Of a stretch of 64,000 nt of DNA, positions 1 to 8,870 are shown piece after piece. Both the position numbers and the translations under genes were made by a program. Numbering within the stretch: position 1 is the first letter of the stretch; every line of letters begins with the position of its first letter. Below the pieces are notes generated by a model, which saw only the letters and a list, made by a program, of their open reading frames with translations, did no database searches and had not been told where the DNA came from. The stretch lies in the NCBI RefSeq assembly GCF_000337675.1, contig NZ_AOIB01000028.1, forward strand, positions 86,140 through 150,139. Direction: 5' to 3'. The DNA is from Natronococcus amylolyticus DSM 10524 (lineage in GTDB: Archaea; Halobacteriota; Halobacteria; Halobacteriales; Natrialbaceae).

Positions 1-391
1 GCGCAAGTTGGCACACCTGAATTGTGCTTCTGAGTACTTCGTTATACGTATTATCGAAGTCATCAAGCGTGGTTTCGCTAAACGTTTTAGTGAGTGGACC
101 GCCGTGGTTTGTAATAAGTATATCTAAACCACCAAGTTCGTCTATCGCATCTTCTATCCCCATTTCAATGGATTCTGATTTAGAAAGATCGCAAACACGA
201 TATCCAATTCGGTCAGCATCACAGTTAACCTCGGTCTGGATAGACCTGACTGCATCTTCTAGGTTAGCCTGAGAACTAGAGGTGATAATCACGTCTGCTC
301 CTTCGGAAACAAGTTGCGTAGCAACTGCTCGTCCAAGACCTTTACTTCCGGCCAGTACTAATGCTGACTTCCCGGTTAAGTCCAAATCCAT
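1..391 (-). CDS. SDR family oxidoreductase, 3' end outside the window
   Basis: Short-chain dehydrogenase/reductase of which only the first 130 residues are visible. The ATG at 391 begins MDLDLTGKSALVLAGSKGLG. It shows the Rossmann glycine-rich loop (GSKGLG, about residues 15-20) and, about 95 residues in, TNHGGP at the place of the usual NAG motif. It closely resembles the complete SDR at 8082 (same MDL start, same G-G-P after the Asn/Ala motif), so the two are paralogues of one subfamily. It is divergent from the IclR regulator at 603, a layout in which the regulator often controls the neighbour. Substrate unknown; an oxidoreductase of hydroxy or keto acids or sugars is an inference from the island. 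Confidence 0.85.
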   Translation of the reverse strand, partial: MDLDLTGKSALVLAGSKGLGRAVATQLVSEGADVIITSSSQANLEDAVRSIQTEVNCDADRIGYRVCDLSKSESIEMGIEDAIDELGGLDILITNHGGPLTKTFSETTLDDFDNTYNEVLRSTIQVCQLA

Positions 392-430
392 AATCTTGAT
401 TAGTAGAGGTGATACATATTTGTACTGGTA

Positions 431-479
431 ATGATAGGATAATTTATAAATTTGGTAACTTTCACTGCTTACCTATCAT
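431..479. promoter_or_regulatory. Inverted repeat between divergent SDR and IclR genes
   Basis: ATGATAGG (431-438) and its exact reverse complement CCTATCAT (472-479) flank an AT-rich stretch in the divergent intergenic region. The position suits an operator for the IclR-type regulator or a shared control element. Function inferred only from position and symmetry. Confidence 0.35.
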
Positions 480-570
480 GCTGCGGAATTTTATATACAC
501 TCGGTGTAGAACCGATACTATGCATTCTTAATTTTTCTATAGATAACAGAGATCATTTCATCTTACGGGA

Positions 571-581
571 TTTTATATACC
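571..581 (+). promoter_or_regulatory. TATA box of the IclR gene, leaderless start
   Basis: TTTTATATACC lies about 27 nt upstream of the ATG at 603. This is the spacing expected when archaeal transcription starts at or next to the start codon. A similar element, GCGGAATTTTATATA, sits at 483-497. Confidence 0.5.
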
Positions 582-602
582 AGGATCAACTACTCCTCCA
601 CC

Positions 603-1373
603 ATGGGGAACAAACAATCCACATCAACGGTGCAAGCATCCGAAACGACATTCGCCGTCGTTGAAGCACTTCAGGCACTTGACGGGGGTAGAGTAAACGA
701 AGTAGCCGAATATCTGGACAAATCACCTAGTACTGTTCATCGGCATCTAAGCACACTCCTACGAAACGACTACGTCACAAAGAAGGGCGACATCTACCAC
801 TTAGGGATGCGCTTTCTGACAGTTGGCGGTACCGTCCAGAATCGCGATCCCGCCTTTCGGATGGCGAGAACAAAAGTTAAGGAATTAGCCGAACAAACAG
901 GCGAGCGCGCACAGTTCCTCGTCGAAGAGCATGGCTATCGAATTTACGTCCACACAGAAACAGGCAAACAAGCGGTAGAAACAGACAGTCAGATCGGAAA
1001 GCGAGGACCTCTTCATTGTAGTGCTGCAGGAAAGTCTATTCTTTCACAGCTTCCAGAAGCGTACGTTGAAGAGATCTTTCCTGATAAGGAACTATCTGCA
1101 ATTACTCCGAATACCATTACAGACTGGGAAGAGCTTATGGAAGAACTCGAAACGATTCGAGAAACAGAAATCGCCTACAATTTCGAAGAATCCACAGAAG
1201 GGTTAAACGCAATTGGGACAGCGATTACCAGTCCAAGCGAGCAAGTAATCGGCGGACTAAGTATTTCTGGACCTGCTCATCGGTTAAATGACGAACGACT
1301 AGAGACCGAATTGGAAAATTTTCTTCTTGGAGTAGCGAATGAACTCGAGCTAAATATAAAATACAATTTGTAG
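603..1373 (+). CDS. IclR family transcriptional regulator
   Basis: 256-residue regulator of the normal IclR length. Residues about 13-75 form the winged helix-turn-helix (recognition-helix region SPSTVHRHLSTL). The remainder is the IclR effector-binding domain, with the usual ELAEQTGERAQFLVEE start and the IGTAITSPSEQVIGGLSISGP strand region near the C-terminus. IclR proteins bind small acids or sugars and control catabolic genes. It sits between a divergent SDR gene and the downstream FAD/Fe-S dehydrogenase, which are likely targets. The start at 603 is supported by the TATA box 27 nt upstream. The gene is AT-richer than the rest of the window, which suggests an accessory origin. Confidence 0.9.
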   Translation: MGNKQSTSTVQASETTFAVVEALQALDGGRVNEVAEYLDKSPSTVHRHLSTLLRNDYVTKKGDIYHLGMRFLTVGGTVQNRDPAFRMARTKVKELAEQTGERAQFLVEEHGYRIYVHTETGKQAVETDSQIGKRGPLHCSAAGKSILSQLPEAYVEEIFPDKELSAITPNTITDWEELMEELETIRETEIAYNFEESTEGLNAIGTAITSPSEQVIGGLSISGPAHRLNDERLETELENFLLGVANELELNIKYNL

Positions 1374-1720
1374 ATAATGTCTTAGAGATTGCCACTGGTT
1401 ATGATTGTAGCTATAGTTGGCCCCATTTCCAGGCCCTAGTATACAATAGTACAAATGTAAAACCTATACGGCTTATAACGAGTATATCTCTTAGGAGTCC
1501 ACTACATTCGAAAATGGTAGTGTATCAGTTAATTAATTCTATCTGATAGTATCTAATAAAATAAAAGCTCATATGTGAGGTTTGTAAGGTTCATAGTTTC
1601 GCCTGGCGGAATTATATATCGGGGTGCGTTTCTACTAAGTATATCTAGTTCTAGTTGATATATTTGGAACTGGTGTCTATATCGCGGGGATTAATGTTCG
1701 TGCAATTCAAACAAGGACCA
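1374..1720. other. AT-rich intergenic region with promoter elements
   Basis: No convincing gene. It contains GCGGAATTATATA (1606-1618), nearly identical to GCGGAATTTTATATA (483-497) upstream of the IclR gene. A second TATA-like stretch at 1657-1665 is about 30 nt from an in-frame ATG at 1694. The shared element suggests co-regulation of the two genes. Confidence 0.45.
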
Positions 1721-4594
1721 ATGGCAGCAACAGCGGATCACTTACAGCATTCAGAATATTTCGAGCAAATACTCGAAGGCGATGTCGATTTCGGTGAGCC
1801 GACGCGAACATTGTATTCAACCGATGCCAGTATCTACGAGGTGAAGCCCGCTGGAATCATCTTTCCATCGGGTCTGAAGGATGCTCGTACAGTCGTTGAG
1901 TATGCCCGTGAACACTCTGTTAGTATTACGCCACGAGGAGCAGGCAGTAGTCTTACAGGAAACGCTATTGGCGAGGGAATTATCCTCGACTGTGAACGGT
2001 ACATGGACAGTGTTCTTTCAGTCGATCCTGAAGAGGAAACCGTAACAGTGGAACCGGGAGTAGTCCTCGACCAGTTGAACGACCGTCTCGCTGAAAAGGG
2101 ATTGTACTTTCCGCCGGATCCGAGCACATCGAGTAGTTGTACGATCGGGGGAATGGTCGCCAACGATGCAGCCGGTGCCCACTCCGTTCGCCATGGTACG
2201 ACCCGTGACAACGTTCGATCAGTTAAATGTGTTCTTGCCGATGGAACCGTCGCTACTTTCGATCGGCTGGAAGGAAATCAACTAGAACAGGTCTGTTCGC
2301 GAGAGGACCGTTTTGGCAAACTTGCTCGTACCGTTCGCTCAATTGGACAGGAGCATGCCATCGAGATCGATAAGCAGTATCCGGATGTTGAGCGCAATTC
2401 GAGCGGATACGATCTCGAAGAAAGCGTCGCAGCAGACGGCTCATGGCTTGATCTCTCCAAACTTATCGTTGGAAGTGAGGGGACTCTCGGAATCATCACC
2501 GAGGTCACACTCAATTTGAGTGAACTTCCTGAAACACAGGCCGGGGCACTGGTTTTCTACGAGGACGTAATTGCGGCGGCTGCTGCCGTCGAATCGACGC
2601 TTCACGCGGATCCAAGCGCGGTTGAACTCGTCGATGCCGACGTTCTGGGCTATGCTCGCGACGCATGGGGATTCGATCGCGTTCCGTCCGATGCAGGAGC
2701 CGCGTTACTCGTGGAGGTCGAAGGTGATGCGGCAGATATCAACGATCGAATTGATGAAGCCATTCACGCCGCCAAGACCGATGCTACCGTCGATGTTGAG
2801 CGGGCATCGACCGCAGAAGAACACGAAACGCTCTGGACGATTCGAAAAGCGTCGAATCCTCTCCTCAACCGCCGGCCCGGAGACAAACAGGCACTTTCGT
2901 TTATCGAGGATGCAGCCATTCCGCCGGAACAGTTGCCCGACTATCTCGAGCGTATCCGAGAGATACTTCTCGAGTACGAACTGAATGCGAGCGTTTTCGG
3001 ACATGCAGGACAGGGCGTGTTACACGTCAAACCGTTTCTTGATCTGAAAACAGAACAGGATCGAGAGCGGCTAGATGCAGTTAGCGAAGAAATTCATGAG
3101 GTCGTCCTCGAGGTCGGCGGCTGCGTCAGTGGCGAACACGGTGATGGTCGTCTCCGCTCGGAGTACCTCGAGAAGATGTACGGTGAAACGCTCTACGAGG
3201 CATTTCAGAAGGTGAAACGCGCTGCGGATCCGAACGATGTGTTCAACCCGGCGAAAGTTGTCCCTGACTCAGAGGGACAACTGGTCGAGATGGACGAGAA
3301 CCTCCGGTTTGACGGCTATGATCCCGGAACAGTCGAGACGGCGCTCAACTTTGATGCCGAGGGCGGGTTCGACTCGCTAATTGAGCAGTGCAACGGGTGT
3401 TCGAAATGCCGAACCACCGACGGTGGTGTTATGTGTCCGTCCTATCGTGCTGAAGAAGAGGAAGTGATGAGCACCCGCGGCCGAGCGAACGCGCTTCGGG
3501 CCGCCATTGACGGAAAACTCGACGAGGATGCGCTCACGAGCGACTGGTTCGAATCGGAAGTTCTCGATCTCTGTCTCGCCTGCAAAGCTTGCGAAACCGA
3601 GTGCCCAACCGGTGTCGATATGGCGAAGCTAAAGACCGAGCTAAAACATCAGAAACACCAGAAGAACGGAGTTCCGCTTCGCTCCCGCCTATTCGCGAAC
3701 GTCCGGACACTCAACCGACTCGGAAGCACGTTCGCTCCGATTGCGAACCGCCTCAGCTCTTTCCTGCCAGGGCGGGCAGTTCTCGAACGAGTCGTCGGTA
3801 TCGATCGGCGGCGCGAGTTACCTGTGTTCGCATCGGAGTCCTTCCAGGACTGGTTCGAGAGACATGATGCTCATCCGTCTGCCGGCAACCACGGCCATGT
3901 CGTGCTCTTTCCGGATTGTTACATGGCGTACAATCATCCGGAAGTCGGGCAGGCCGCGGTGAAACTGCTCGAGCGATGCGGTTACGCCGTCGAGGTACCC
4001 AACGTCTCTTGCTGTGGTCGCCCCGCGCTCTCACAGGGAATGGTCGAACACGCCCGTACGGACGCCGCTCACAACGCCGAAGCACTTGCCGAGTATACCA
4101 ATTCGGACGTCCCTATTCTTGCCGGCGAGCCCTCTTGCGTCAGCGCATTGCAAGAATACGATGACCTGATTGAGGAGACAGCAAGTGTGCCGGACGCCGC
4201 CGAAAGCGTATCGACGTTCCTGCTGAACGAGGTCCGAGAACAACTCGAAGATTTTGGACCTGTGAACGGAACCGGACGCGTCGCAGCGCATACACACTGT
4301 CACGCTACGGCAAAGGGATTCGACCACGCGTCGGTAGAATTGCTTGAATCTGCAGGCTACCAGGTCGATGTCGTCGATGCAACCTGCTGCGGGATGGCGG
4401 GTGCGTTCGGTTATGAGACCGAACATTACAACCTCTCGCGGTCACTTGGCGAGGACCTTGACGCGAAGATCGACGCGCTTGATCCGGATGCCGTGGTGAC
4501 GACGGGATCGTCGTGCAGTCAACAGCTCTCGGACCTCGGCCGTGAGACGACCCACCCACTCGTATTACTCGAAACAGGATCGAATAGCGGTTAA
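1721..4594 (+). CDS. Fused FAD-linked oxidase and Fe-S (GlpC/CCG) dehydrogenase, D-lactate/glycolate type
   Basis: About 957-residue membrane-associated-type dehydrogenase joining a GlcD-like flavin domain to a GlpC-like Fe-S domain. The N-terminal half has the FAD-binding type-4 fold (PRGAGSSLTGNAIGEG, then GGMVANDAAGAHSVRHG) and the FAD-linked oxidase C-terminal domain (FGHAGQGVLHVKPF, CVSGEHGDGR). The C-terminal half has two ferredoxin motifs (CNGCSKC...CP and CLACKACETECP) and two cysteine-rich CCG motifs (NVSCCGRP and DATCCGMAGAFG). Such proteins oxidise D-lactate, glycolate or 2-hydroxyglutarate and pass electrons to quinone or another carrier. An ATG at 1694 and a TTG at 1655 are alternative starts; 1721 (MAATADH) fits the family length best. 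Confidence 0.9.
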   Translation: MAATADHLQHSEYFEQILEGDVDFGEPTRTLYSTDASIYEVKPAGIIFPSGLKDARTVVEYAREHSVSITPRGAGSSLTGNAIGEGIILDCERYMDSVLSVDPEEETVTVEPGVVLDQLNDRLAEKGLYFPPDPSTSSSCTIGGMVANDAAGAHSVRHGTTRDNVRSVKCVLADGTVATFDRLEGNQLEQVCSREDRFGKLARTVRSIGQEHAIEIDKQYPDVERNSSGYDLEESVAADGSWLDLSKLIVGSEGTLGIITEVTLNLSELPETQAGALVFYEDVIAAAAAVESTLHADPSAVELVDADVLGYARDAWGFDRVPSDAGAALLVEVEGDAADINDRIDEAIHAAKTDATVDVERASTAEEHETLWTIRKASNPLLNRRPGDKQALSFIEDAAIPPEQLPDYLERIREILLEYELNASVFGHAGQGVLHVKPFLDLKTEQDRERLDAVSEEIHEVVLEVGGCVSGEHGDGRLRSEYLEKMYGETLYEAFQKVKRAADPNDVFNPAKVVPDSEGQLVEMDENLRFDGYDPGTVETALNFDAEGGFDSLIEQCNGCSKCRTTDGGVMCPSYRAEEEEVMSTRGRANALRAAIDGKLDEDALTSDWFESEVLDLCLACKACETECPTGVDMAKLKTELKHQKHQKNGVPLRSRLFANVRTLNRLGSTFAPIANRLSSFLPGRAVLERVVGIDRRRELPVFASESFQDWFERHDAHPSAGNHGHVVLFPDCYMAYNHPEVGQAAVKLLERCGYAVEVPNVSCCGRPALSQGMVEHARTDAAHNAEALAEYTNSDVPILAGEPSCVSALQEYDDLIEETASVPDAAESVSTFLLNEVREQLEDFGPVNGTGRVAAHTHCHATAKGFDHASVELLESAGYQVDVVDATCCGMAGAFGYETEHYNLSRSLGEDLDAKIDALDPDAVVTTGSSCSQQLSDLGRETTHPLVLLETGSNSG

Positions 4595-4647
4595 AATAAT
4601 ACGTAGCTGGTTCGGTACTCGTGTCAATATATCAATATTTAAGTTAG

Positions 4648-5610
4648 TCAGAACGTATCCCCATTGATTGCCGTCTCCGGGATGCCACCCTCATAGACAG
4701 TACGAACGTTCTCAGCCGCTTCGAGGCTGGCATCCCGCAGAGCCTCGGTCGTCTGAGCACCGACATGCGGAGTCATGACGACGTTATCGAACTCCATCAG
4801 CGGGTGATCTGTCGCGGGAGGTTCGGGCGAAAAAACGTCAATACCGGCGCCCATAAGCGTGTTATCCTCAAGGGCTACAGCGAGCGCGTCCTGATTGACG
4901 ACCTCGGCACGGGCTGTGTTGATCAGGATACCTTCGGGAGCGAGTCGTGCCAGTTCATCCGCGCCGACCGCGCCGCGGGTTTCGGGTGTCAACGGCGTAT
5001 GGATGGAGACAGCGTCGGCCTGGTCGAACAGGTCTTCGGGTGTTTCGACCGTCGAGACGCCTGCAGGAAGGTCACCTTCATTGATGTACGGATCGTACGT
5101 TATACAGTCCATCCCCAGCCCCGTCACGAGGTTCGCGACCTTGATGCCGATGTCACCACAACCGAACAGGCCGAGGGTGTCGTTCAGGACCTGGTCAGTG
5201 GCTACGTCGTGGTCGTCCCAGCGTTCTGAACGGACGGCGGCGTCGGCCTCGCGGATCCGTCGCCTGACCGTGAGCAACAGCGTGATTGCATGTTCTGCGA
5301 CAGCGCGGGAATTAACTCCTGGCGTGTTGCTGACGACTACATTGTGCTCGGTCGCTGCATTGATGTCGATGTTGTCGACACCGACGCCATGTTTCGAGAT
5401 AATCTCGAGGTTTGAGGCACGCTTGATCAATTCCCGATCAATGCGATCGGTTCGCGTGATAATTGCATTAAATCGATCAATATCTTCAAGAAGTGCGTCT
5501 CGGTCTTTGTATTTGTCGATACTTGTGATAGTCGTAAAATTTGAAATGCGTTCTGGACCTGAAGGGTTGATCTCTGCTGGGAGAAGAAGTTCCCATGTAG
5601 TCGGCGTCAT
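4648..5610 (-). CDS. D-isomer-specific 2-hydroxyacid dehydrogenase
   Basis: 320-residue NAD-dependent dehydrogenase of the SerA/LdhA superfamily. It has KHGVGVDNID at about residue 73, the NAD-binding GCGDIG at 150-155, the catalytic Arg in NTARAEVV (R234), the Glu in DVFSPEPP (E263) and the His in TPHVGAQT (H282). It has no C-terminal ACT domain, so a general 2-hydroxyacid (for example glyoxylate, hydroxypyruvate or lactate type) reductase is more likely than 3-phosphoglycerate dehydrogenase. Convergent with the FAD/Fe-S dehydrogenase. A TATA-like GAATATAAGG about 25 nt upstream of the ATG at 5610 supports a leaderless start. Confidence 0.9.
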   Translation of the reverse strand: MTPTTWELLLPAEINPSGPERISNFTTITSIDKYKDRDALLEDIDRFNAIITRTDRIDRELIKRASNLEIISKHGVGVDNIDINAATEHNVVVSNTPGVNSRAVAEHAITLLLTVRRRIREADAAVRSERWDDHDVATDQVLNDTLGLFGCGDIGIKVANLVTGLGMDCITYDPYINEGDLPAGVSTVETPEDLFDQADAVSIHTPLTPETRGAVGADELARLAPEGILINTARAEVVNQDALAVALEDNTLMGAGIDVFSPEPPATDHPLMEFDNVVMTPHVGAQTTEALRDASLEAAENVRTVYEGGIPETAINGDTF

Positions 5611-5628
5611 ATTATATGCAGGTAGCGT

Positions 5629-5856
5629 CTACCTTATATTCTCTTGGGTCGTGGTAACTGCGAGCAGCGACTTCACCGCCTCGGCGATCAGCTCCGCACC
5701 TTCATAGCCGAGCGAGTAGTCGACACCCTCGTGTCTGCTCTCGGTTTGGACGTACATGATCGCATAGTCGCGATACATGAGCGTCCTGTTCGAGAACGAA
5801 ACTGGCTCCGCCAGCGGAACCGCTACCGAGACGCTCTTAACGTATGTGACTTCCAC
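5629..5856 (-). pseudogene. N-terminal stub of an enolase-superfamily (mandelate racemase/muconate cycloisomerase) gene
   Basis: This 75-residue reading frame matches only the start of the MR_MLE capping domain. It has a conserved N-terminal strand followed by AVPLAEPVSFSNRT, RDYAIMYVQTE, HEGVDYSLGYEGAELIAEAV and LLA. Intact members continue for about 300 more residues with the catalytic barrel, none of which is present before the next gene begins at 5610. The frame ends in unrelated residues (VTTTQENIR), which suggests a deletion joined the stub to the promoter region of the 2-hydroxyacid dehydrogenase. The parent family handles sugar acids such as galactonate and mandelate, in keeping with the island. 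Probably non-functional. Confidence 0.75.
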
Positions 5857-5950
5857 AGCGAGCTTATGTGAAACGCCACCAAAAAGCTTTCAAGCTCTGG
5901 CAAGTAGCTCCCGAGGGCCCGTACGAGCGACGGGACGAACACGTCCAACA

Positions 5951-5958
5951 GTATATAC
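5951..5958 (+). promoter_or_regulatory. TATA box of the LarA-like gene
   Basis: GTATATAC about 27 nt ahead of the ATG at 5982, which fixes that ATG as the likely leaderless start in preference to the upstream in-frame ATG at 5868. Confidence 0.5.
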
Positions 5959-5981
5959 GTCAGCCGCGGATACAACCGCAT

Positions 5982-7280
5982 ATGGAGTTCCCCGCGCGGA
6001 GCGACATCGATCCGCTCATCGAACCGCAGCCGTCCCCGTCGTTCGCACGCGTCCGCTATGAACCGGGGGCGAAGACGCTGACCGATCTACTCGCAGCGAC
6101 GCGGACAGAGTTAGAGCGCCTCCCCTTCACTGACCTCGAGGACGGTGCGACCGTCGTAATCGGTGTTGGCAGCAGGGGCATTCACAGAATTGACGAGATC
6201 ACCGCCGAGGCGGTTTCGTACGTCGACGAGCGAGGGTTCGAGCCGATCGTCGTGCCGGCGATGGGCAGCCACGGCGGCGCGACCCCTACCGGCCAACGCC
6301 AGACTCTCGAGGCCCTCGGAATTACGGAGGAAGGCATCGGGGCGCCAATCGACGCACGCATGGACGTTGAGAAGCTCAGCGAAACTGACGTTGACGGCAC
6401 CGCGACGCCGGTGTACTTCTCCGCCGCGGCGCTCGAGGCGGACGCCATCTTGGTGATCAACCGGATCAAACCGCACACGAACTTTACGGGCCGGATCGAG
6501 AGCGGGCTCTGCAAGATGCTCACGGTCGGCCTCGGGAAACAACGGGGCGCACAGGCGTTTCACTCGACGGCGCTGAAACGAGGATACGTTCCGACGATCG
6601 AATCGATCGTCGAGGTTGTCAGAGAGGCCGTCCCACTGCTTGGCGGCCTCGCACTCGTCGAGAACTTTCACGAAGAGATCGGCCGCGTCGAGGCAATCCC
6701 GGCGGGCTCGTTCGAGGAACGCGAACCGGCACTCCTCGAGCGAGCACGAGCGGAGATGCCGACGCTCCCGACGGACGACCTCGATCTGCTCGTCGTCGAC
6801 GAACTCGGCAAGGAGATCTCCGGCGCTGGGATGGACACGAATGTGATCGGACGGTATCGGGTACTCAACGCTCCCGACCCGAAGAATCCCTCAGTCGACC
6901 TCATCTACGCGCGCGGACTCACCGACGAGACGAAGGGGAACGGGAATGGGATCGGGCTGGCCGACGTAACTCGTCGAGCGGCGGTCGAACAACTTGATCT
7001 CCGGAAGACGTACGCGAACGCGCTGACGAGCGGCTCGCTCGCCAAGGCGAAGATCCCGCCCGTCGCGCCGACCGACGAACTCGCGCTGCGGGTCGCGCTT
7101 AATGCGCTCGGCGGGTACGATCCTAAAACCGTCCGGATCGCCTGGATCGAAGACACGACCCACCTCGCCGAGTTCCGTGTCTCGGAGGCACTTCTCGAGG
7201 ACATCTCTAACGTTGTCTCCGTAATCGAGCGGGAACGTCTCGTCTTCGAGGACGGAACGGCGTCGTTCGAGCCGAGATAG
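5982..7280 (+). CDS. Lactate racemase (LarA/DUF2088)-like protein
   Basis: About 432 residues. The N-terminal half carries the DUF2088 pattern: VVIGVGSRGIHRID, VPAMGSHGGATPTGQ and, further on, NRIKPHTNFTGRIESGLCKMLTVGLGK. These resemble the nickel-pincer lactate racemase LarA and its relatives, although no larB, larC or larE genes for the pincer cofactor are nearby. Thus racemase or epimerase activity on a 2-hydroxyacid is an inference. The neighbours (2-hydroxyacid dehydrogenase, FAD-linked dehydrogenase, IclR regulators, FAH hydrolase) fit hydroxyacid breakdown. The start at 5982 is set by the TATA box; an earlier in-frame ATG at 5868 would add 38 residues of unlikely sequence. Confidence 0.8.
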   Translation: MEFPARSDIDPLIEPQPSPSFARVRYEPGAKTLTDLLAATRTELERLPFTDLEDGATVVIGVGSRGIHRIDEITAEAVSYVDERGFEPIVVPAMGSHGGATPTGQRQTLEALGITEEGIGAPIDARMDVEKLSETDVDGTATPVYFSAAALEADAILVINRIKPHTNFTGRIESGLCKMLTVGLGKQRGAQAFHSTALKRGYVPTIESIVEVVREAVPLLGGLALVENFHEEIGRVEAIPAGSFEEREPALLERARAEMPTLPTDDLDLLVVDELGKEISGAGMDTNVIGRYRVLNAPDPKNPSVDLIYARGLTDETKGNGNGIGLADVTRRAAVEQLDLRKTYANALTSGSLAKAKIPPVAPTDELALRVALNALGGYDPKTVRIAWIEDTTHLAEFRVSEALLEDISNVVSVIERERLVFEDGTASFEPR

Positions 7281-7281
7281 G

Positions 7282-8028
7282 TCACTCGACGATGTGATCG
7301 TCGGCACTGCCCGACGGCGAGTAGGTGAGATTTGACTCAAGTCCGTTCACGGTTGCAAGCATCATGTCCGGTAGTTCTTCCTCGAACAACTCGCTGATCG
7401 GCCGAGTGGACGGGCCCGCAACGACGAGCGTACCGAGAATGTCCCCATCACGTTTGACCGGCACCGCAGTCCCGTTGACGCCGCTGACGTGCTCCTTACG
7501 GTTGAACACGATGCCGCGCTCACGGGCAGTCTCGAGTTTATCCAGATCGATGATCGTGTTTTTGGTGAGAGTTATCAAACCCCACCGATCGATGATGTCG
7601 TCGACGTACTTCCGCGGATAGTTCTCGAGAATCGCCTTTCCGACGGAGGAGCCGTGCAGGCGGATCTGCCGGCCGGCACCGAACCCGAGGAGAACGCCCC
7701 GCTCGCTGGTTTCGGCGTGAAAATAAATGCTGTGGACGAGATCCTCAACGACGGACTGTGTGCGCTCGCCCGTCTCTTCGGCGAGGGTCTGGACATGCGG
7801 CTTGGTTATTTCGCACGCCAAATCTCTCGTCTGGGCGGCCCGTCTCAGTCGAGAGAATCGAAGTCTAATCTGGGAACGTTCGCCGTGACGGGAGATGTAC
7901 ATAAGATCCTGGAGCGTCCGGCGATGTCGGTGGGTCGTGCTCTCGTACCCTGCGTCCCGTCGTCCCCGCTGTTCGCGTTCATCGTCTGTCTGCCCCGTGG
8001 TTAGACAAACTATCGTCGTGCTCGCCAT
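7282..8028 (-). pseudogene. IclR-type regulator with eroded DNA-binding domain
   Basis: The C-terminal ~190 residues are a good IclR effector domain (ITKPHVQTLAEETGERTQSV, then GTAVPVKRDGDILGTLVVAGP). At the N-terminus only the end of the winged helix survives (ESTTHRHRRTLQDLMYISRHG). The first helices are replaced by TGQTDDEREQRGRRDAGY, which is unlike any HTH. No missing piece appears in the other frames, so the loss is not a simple frameshift. Several normally conserved glycines are also substituted (RFSRLRRAAQ). It is divergent from the SDR at 8082, which it may once have controlled. It could still be made, since an AT-rich GATAAAAAAG lies upstream, but sequence-specific DNA binding is doubtful. 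Confidence 0.6.
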
Positions 8029-8081
8029 CACTTACCGGAAAGCTAATCTTTTTTATCTTCTCGTCTGCGAATACGAATGAC

Positions 8082-8870
8082 ATGGATCTACAGATTGATG
8101 GCAACGCCGCGCTCGTAACCGCCTCCTCAAGCGGGCTGGGCAAGGCGTCTGCGAAGGCTCTCGCACGAGAAGGAGCGAATGTCGTTGTCAACGGCCGGGA
8201 CGAGGATCGTCTCGCCGAAGCAACGGCGGAACTCGAATCGGTCGCGACGGGCGAAGTCGTCGCCCAGCAGGGCGACCTCACGAATCAGGACGACATCGAG
8301 ACGCTTGTCGAGACGACCGTTGACGAGTTCGGCAGCGTCGACCATCTCGTCACGAGCGCCGGCGGCCCGCCATCGGGGCCGTTTCTCGAGACCGACGACG
8401 ATGACTGGTACCAGGCCTACGACCTCCTCGTGATGAGCGTCGTTCGTCTCGCGCGCGCGGCCGAACCGCACCTACGCGAGAGCGACGAGGGGACGATCGT
8501 CAATATCACCTCTCGAAGCGTCAAAGAAGCAATTGACAGCCTTGTCCTCTCGAATTCCGTCCGGATGAGCGTCATCGGGCTCGAGAAGACGCTCTCCCAA
8601 GAGTTCGCTCCCGAGGTGCGAGCGAACGCGGTGTTGCCTGGCCCGCACGAAACCGAACGCATTGAAGACCTCGTCAATCAGGCCGTTGACCGCGGCGACT
8701 ACGACTCCTACGAGGAGGGTCTCGACGACTGGGCGAGCAACCCCCTCGAGCGCGTCGGCGATCCGATGGAACTGGGCGATACCGTCGCATTCCTCTCCTC
8801 GCCGCGCTCGGGGTATATCAACGGCGAAAGCGTTCTGATCGACGGCGGCTCGACCGGGGCAAACCTATGA
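8082..8870 (+). CDS. SDR family oxidoreductase lacking the catalytic tyrosine
   Basis: 262 residues with the Rossmann loop TASSSGLGKASAKAL and a TSAGGPPSG segment. In place of the usual S-Y-x-x-x-K tetrad it has NITSRSVKEAIDSLVLSN followed by VRMSVIGLEKTLS, so the Tyr is absent. This matches the known subgroup of beta-ketoacyl-reductase-like SDRs that do not fit the standard tetrad. The end (GYINGESVLIDGGST) is typical SDR. The substrate is unknown. It is the first gene of an operon: its stop overlaps the cupin start by 4 nt (ATGA). TTTTTTATCTT about 28 nt upstream of the ATG supports a leaderless start. Confidence 0.9.
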   Translation: MDLQIDGNAALVTASSSGLGKASAKALAREGANVVVNGRDEDRLAEATAELESVATGEVVAQQGDLTNQDDIETLVETTVDEFGSVDHLVTSAGGPPSGPFLETDDDDWYQAYDLLVMSVVRLARAAEPHLRESDEGTIVNITSRSVKEAIDSLVLSNSVRMSVIGLEKTLSQEFAPEVRANAVLPGPHETERIEDLVNQAVDRGDYDSYEEGLDDWASNPLERVGDPMELGDTVAFLSSPRSGYINGESVLIDGGSTGANL

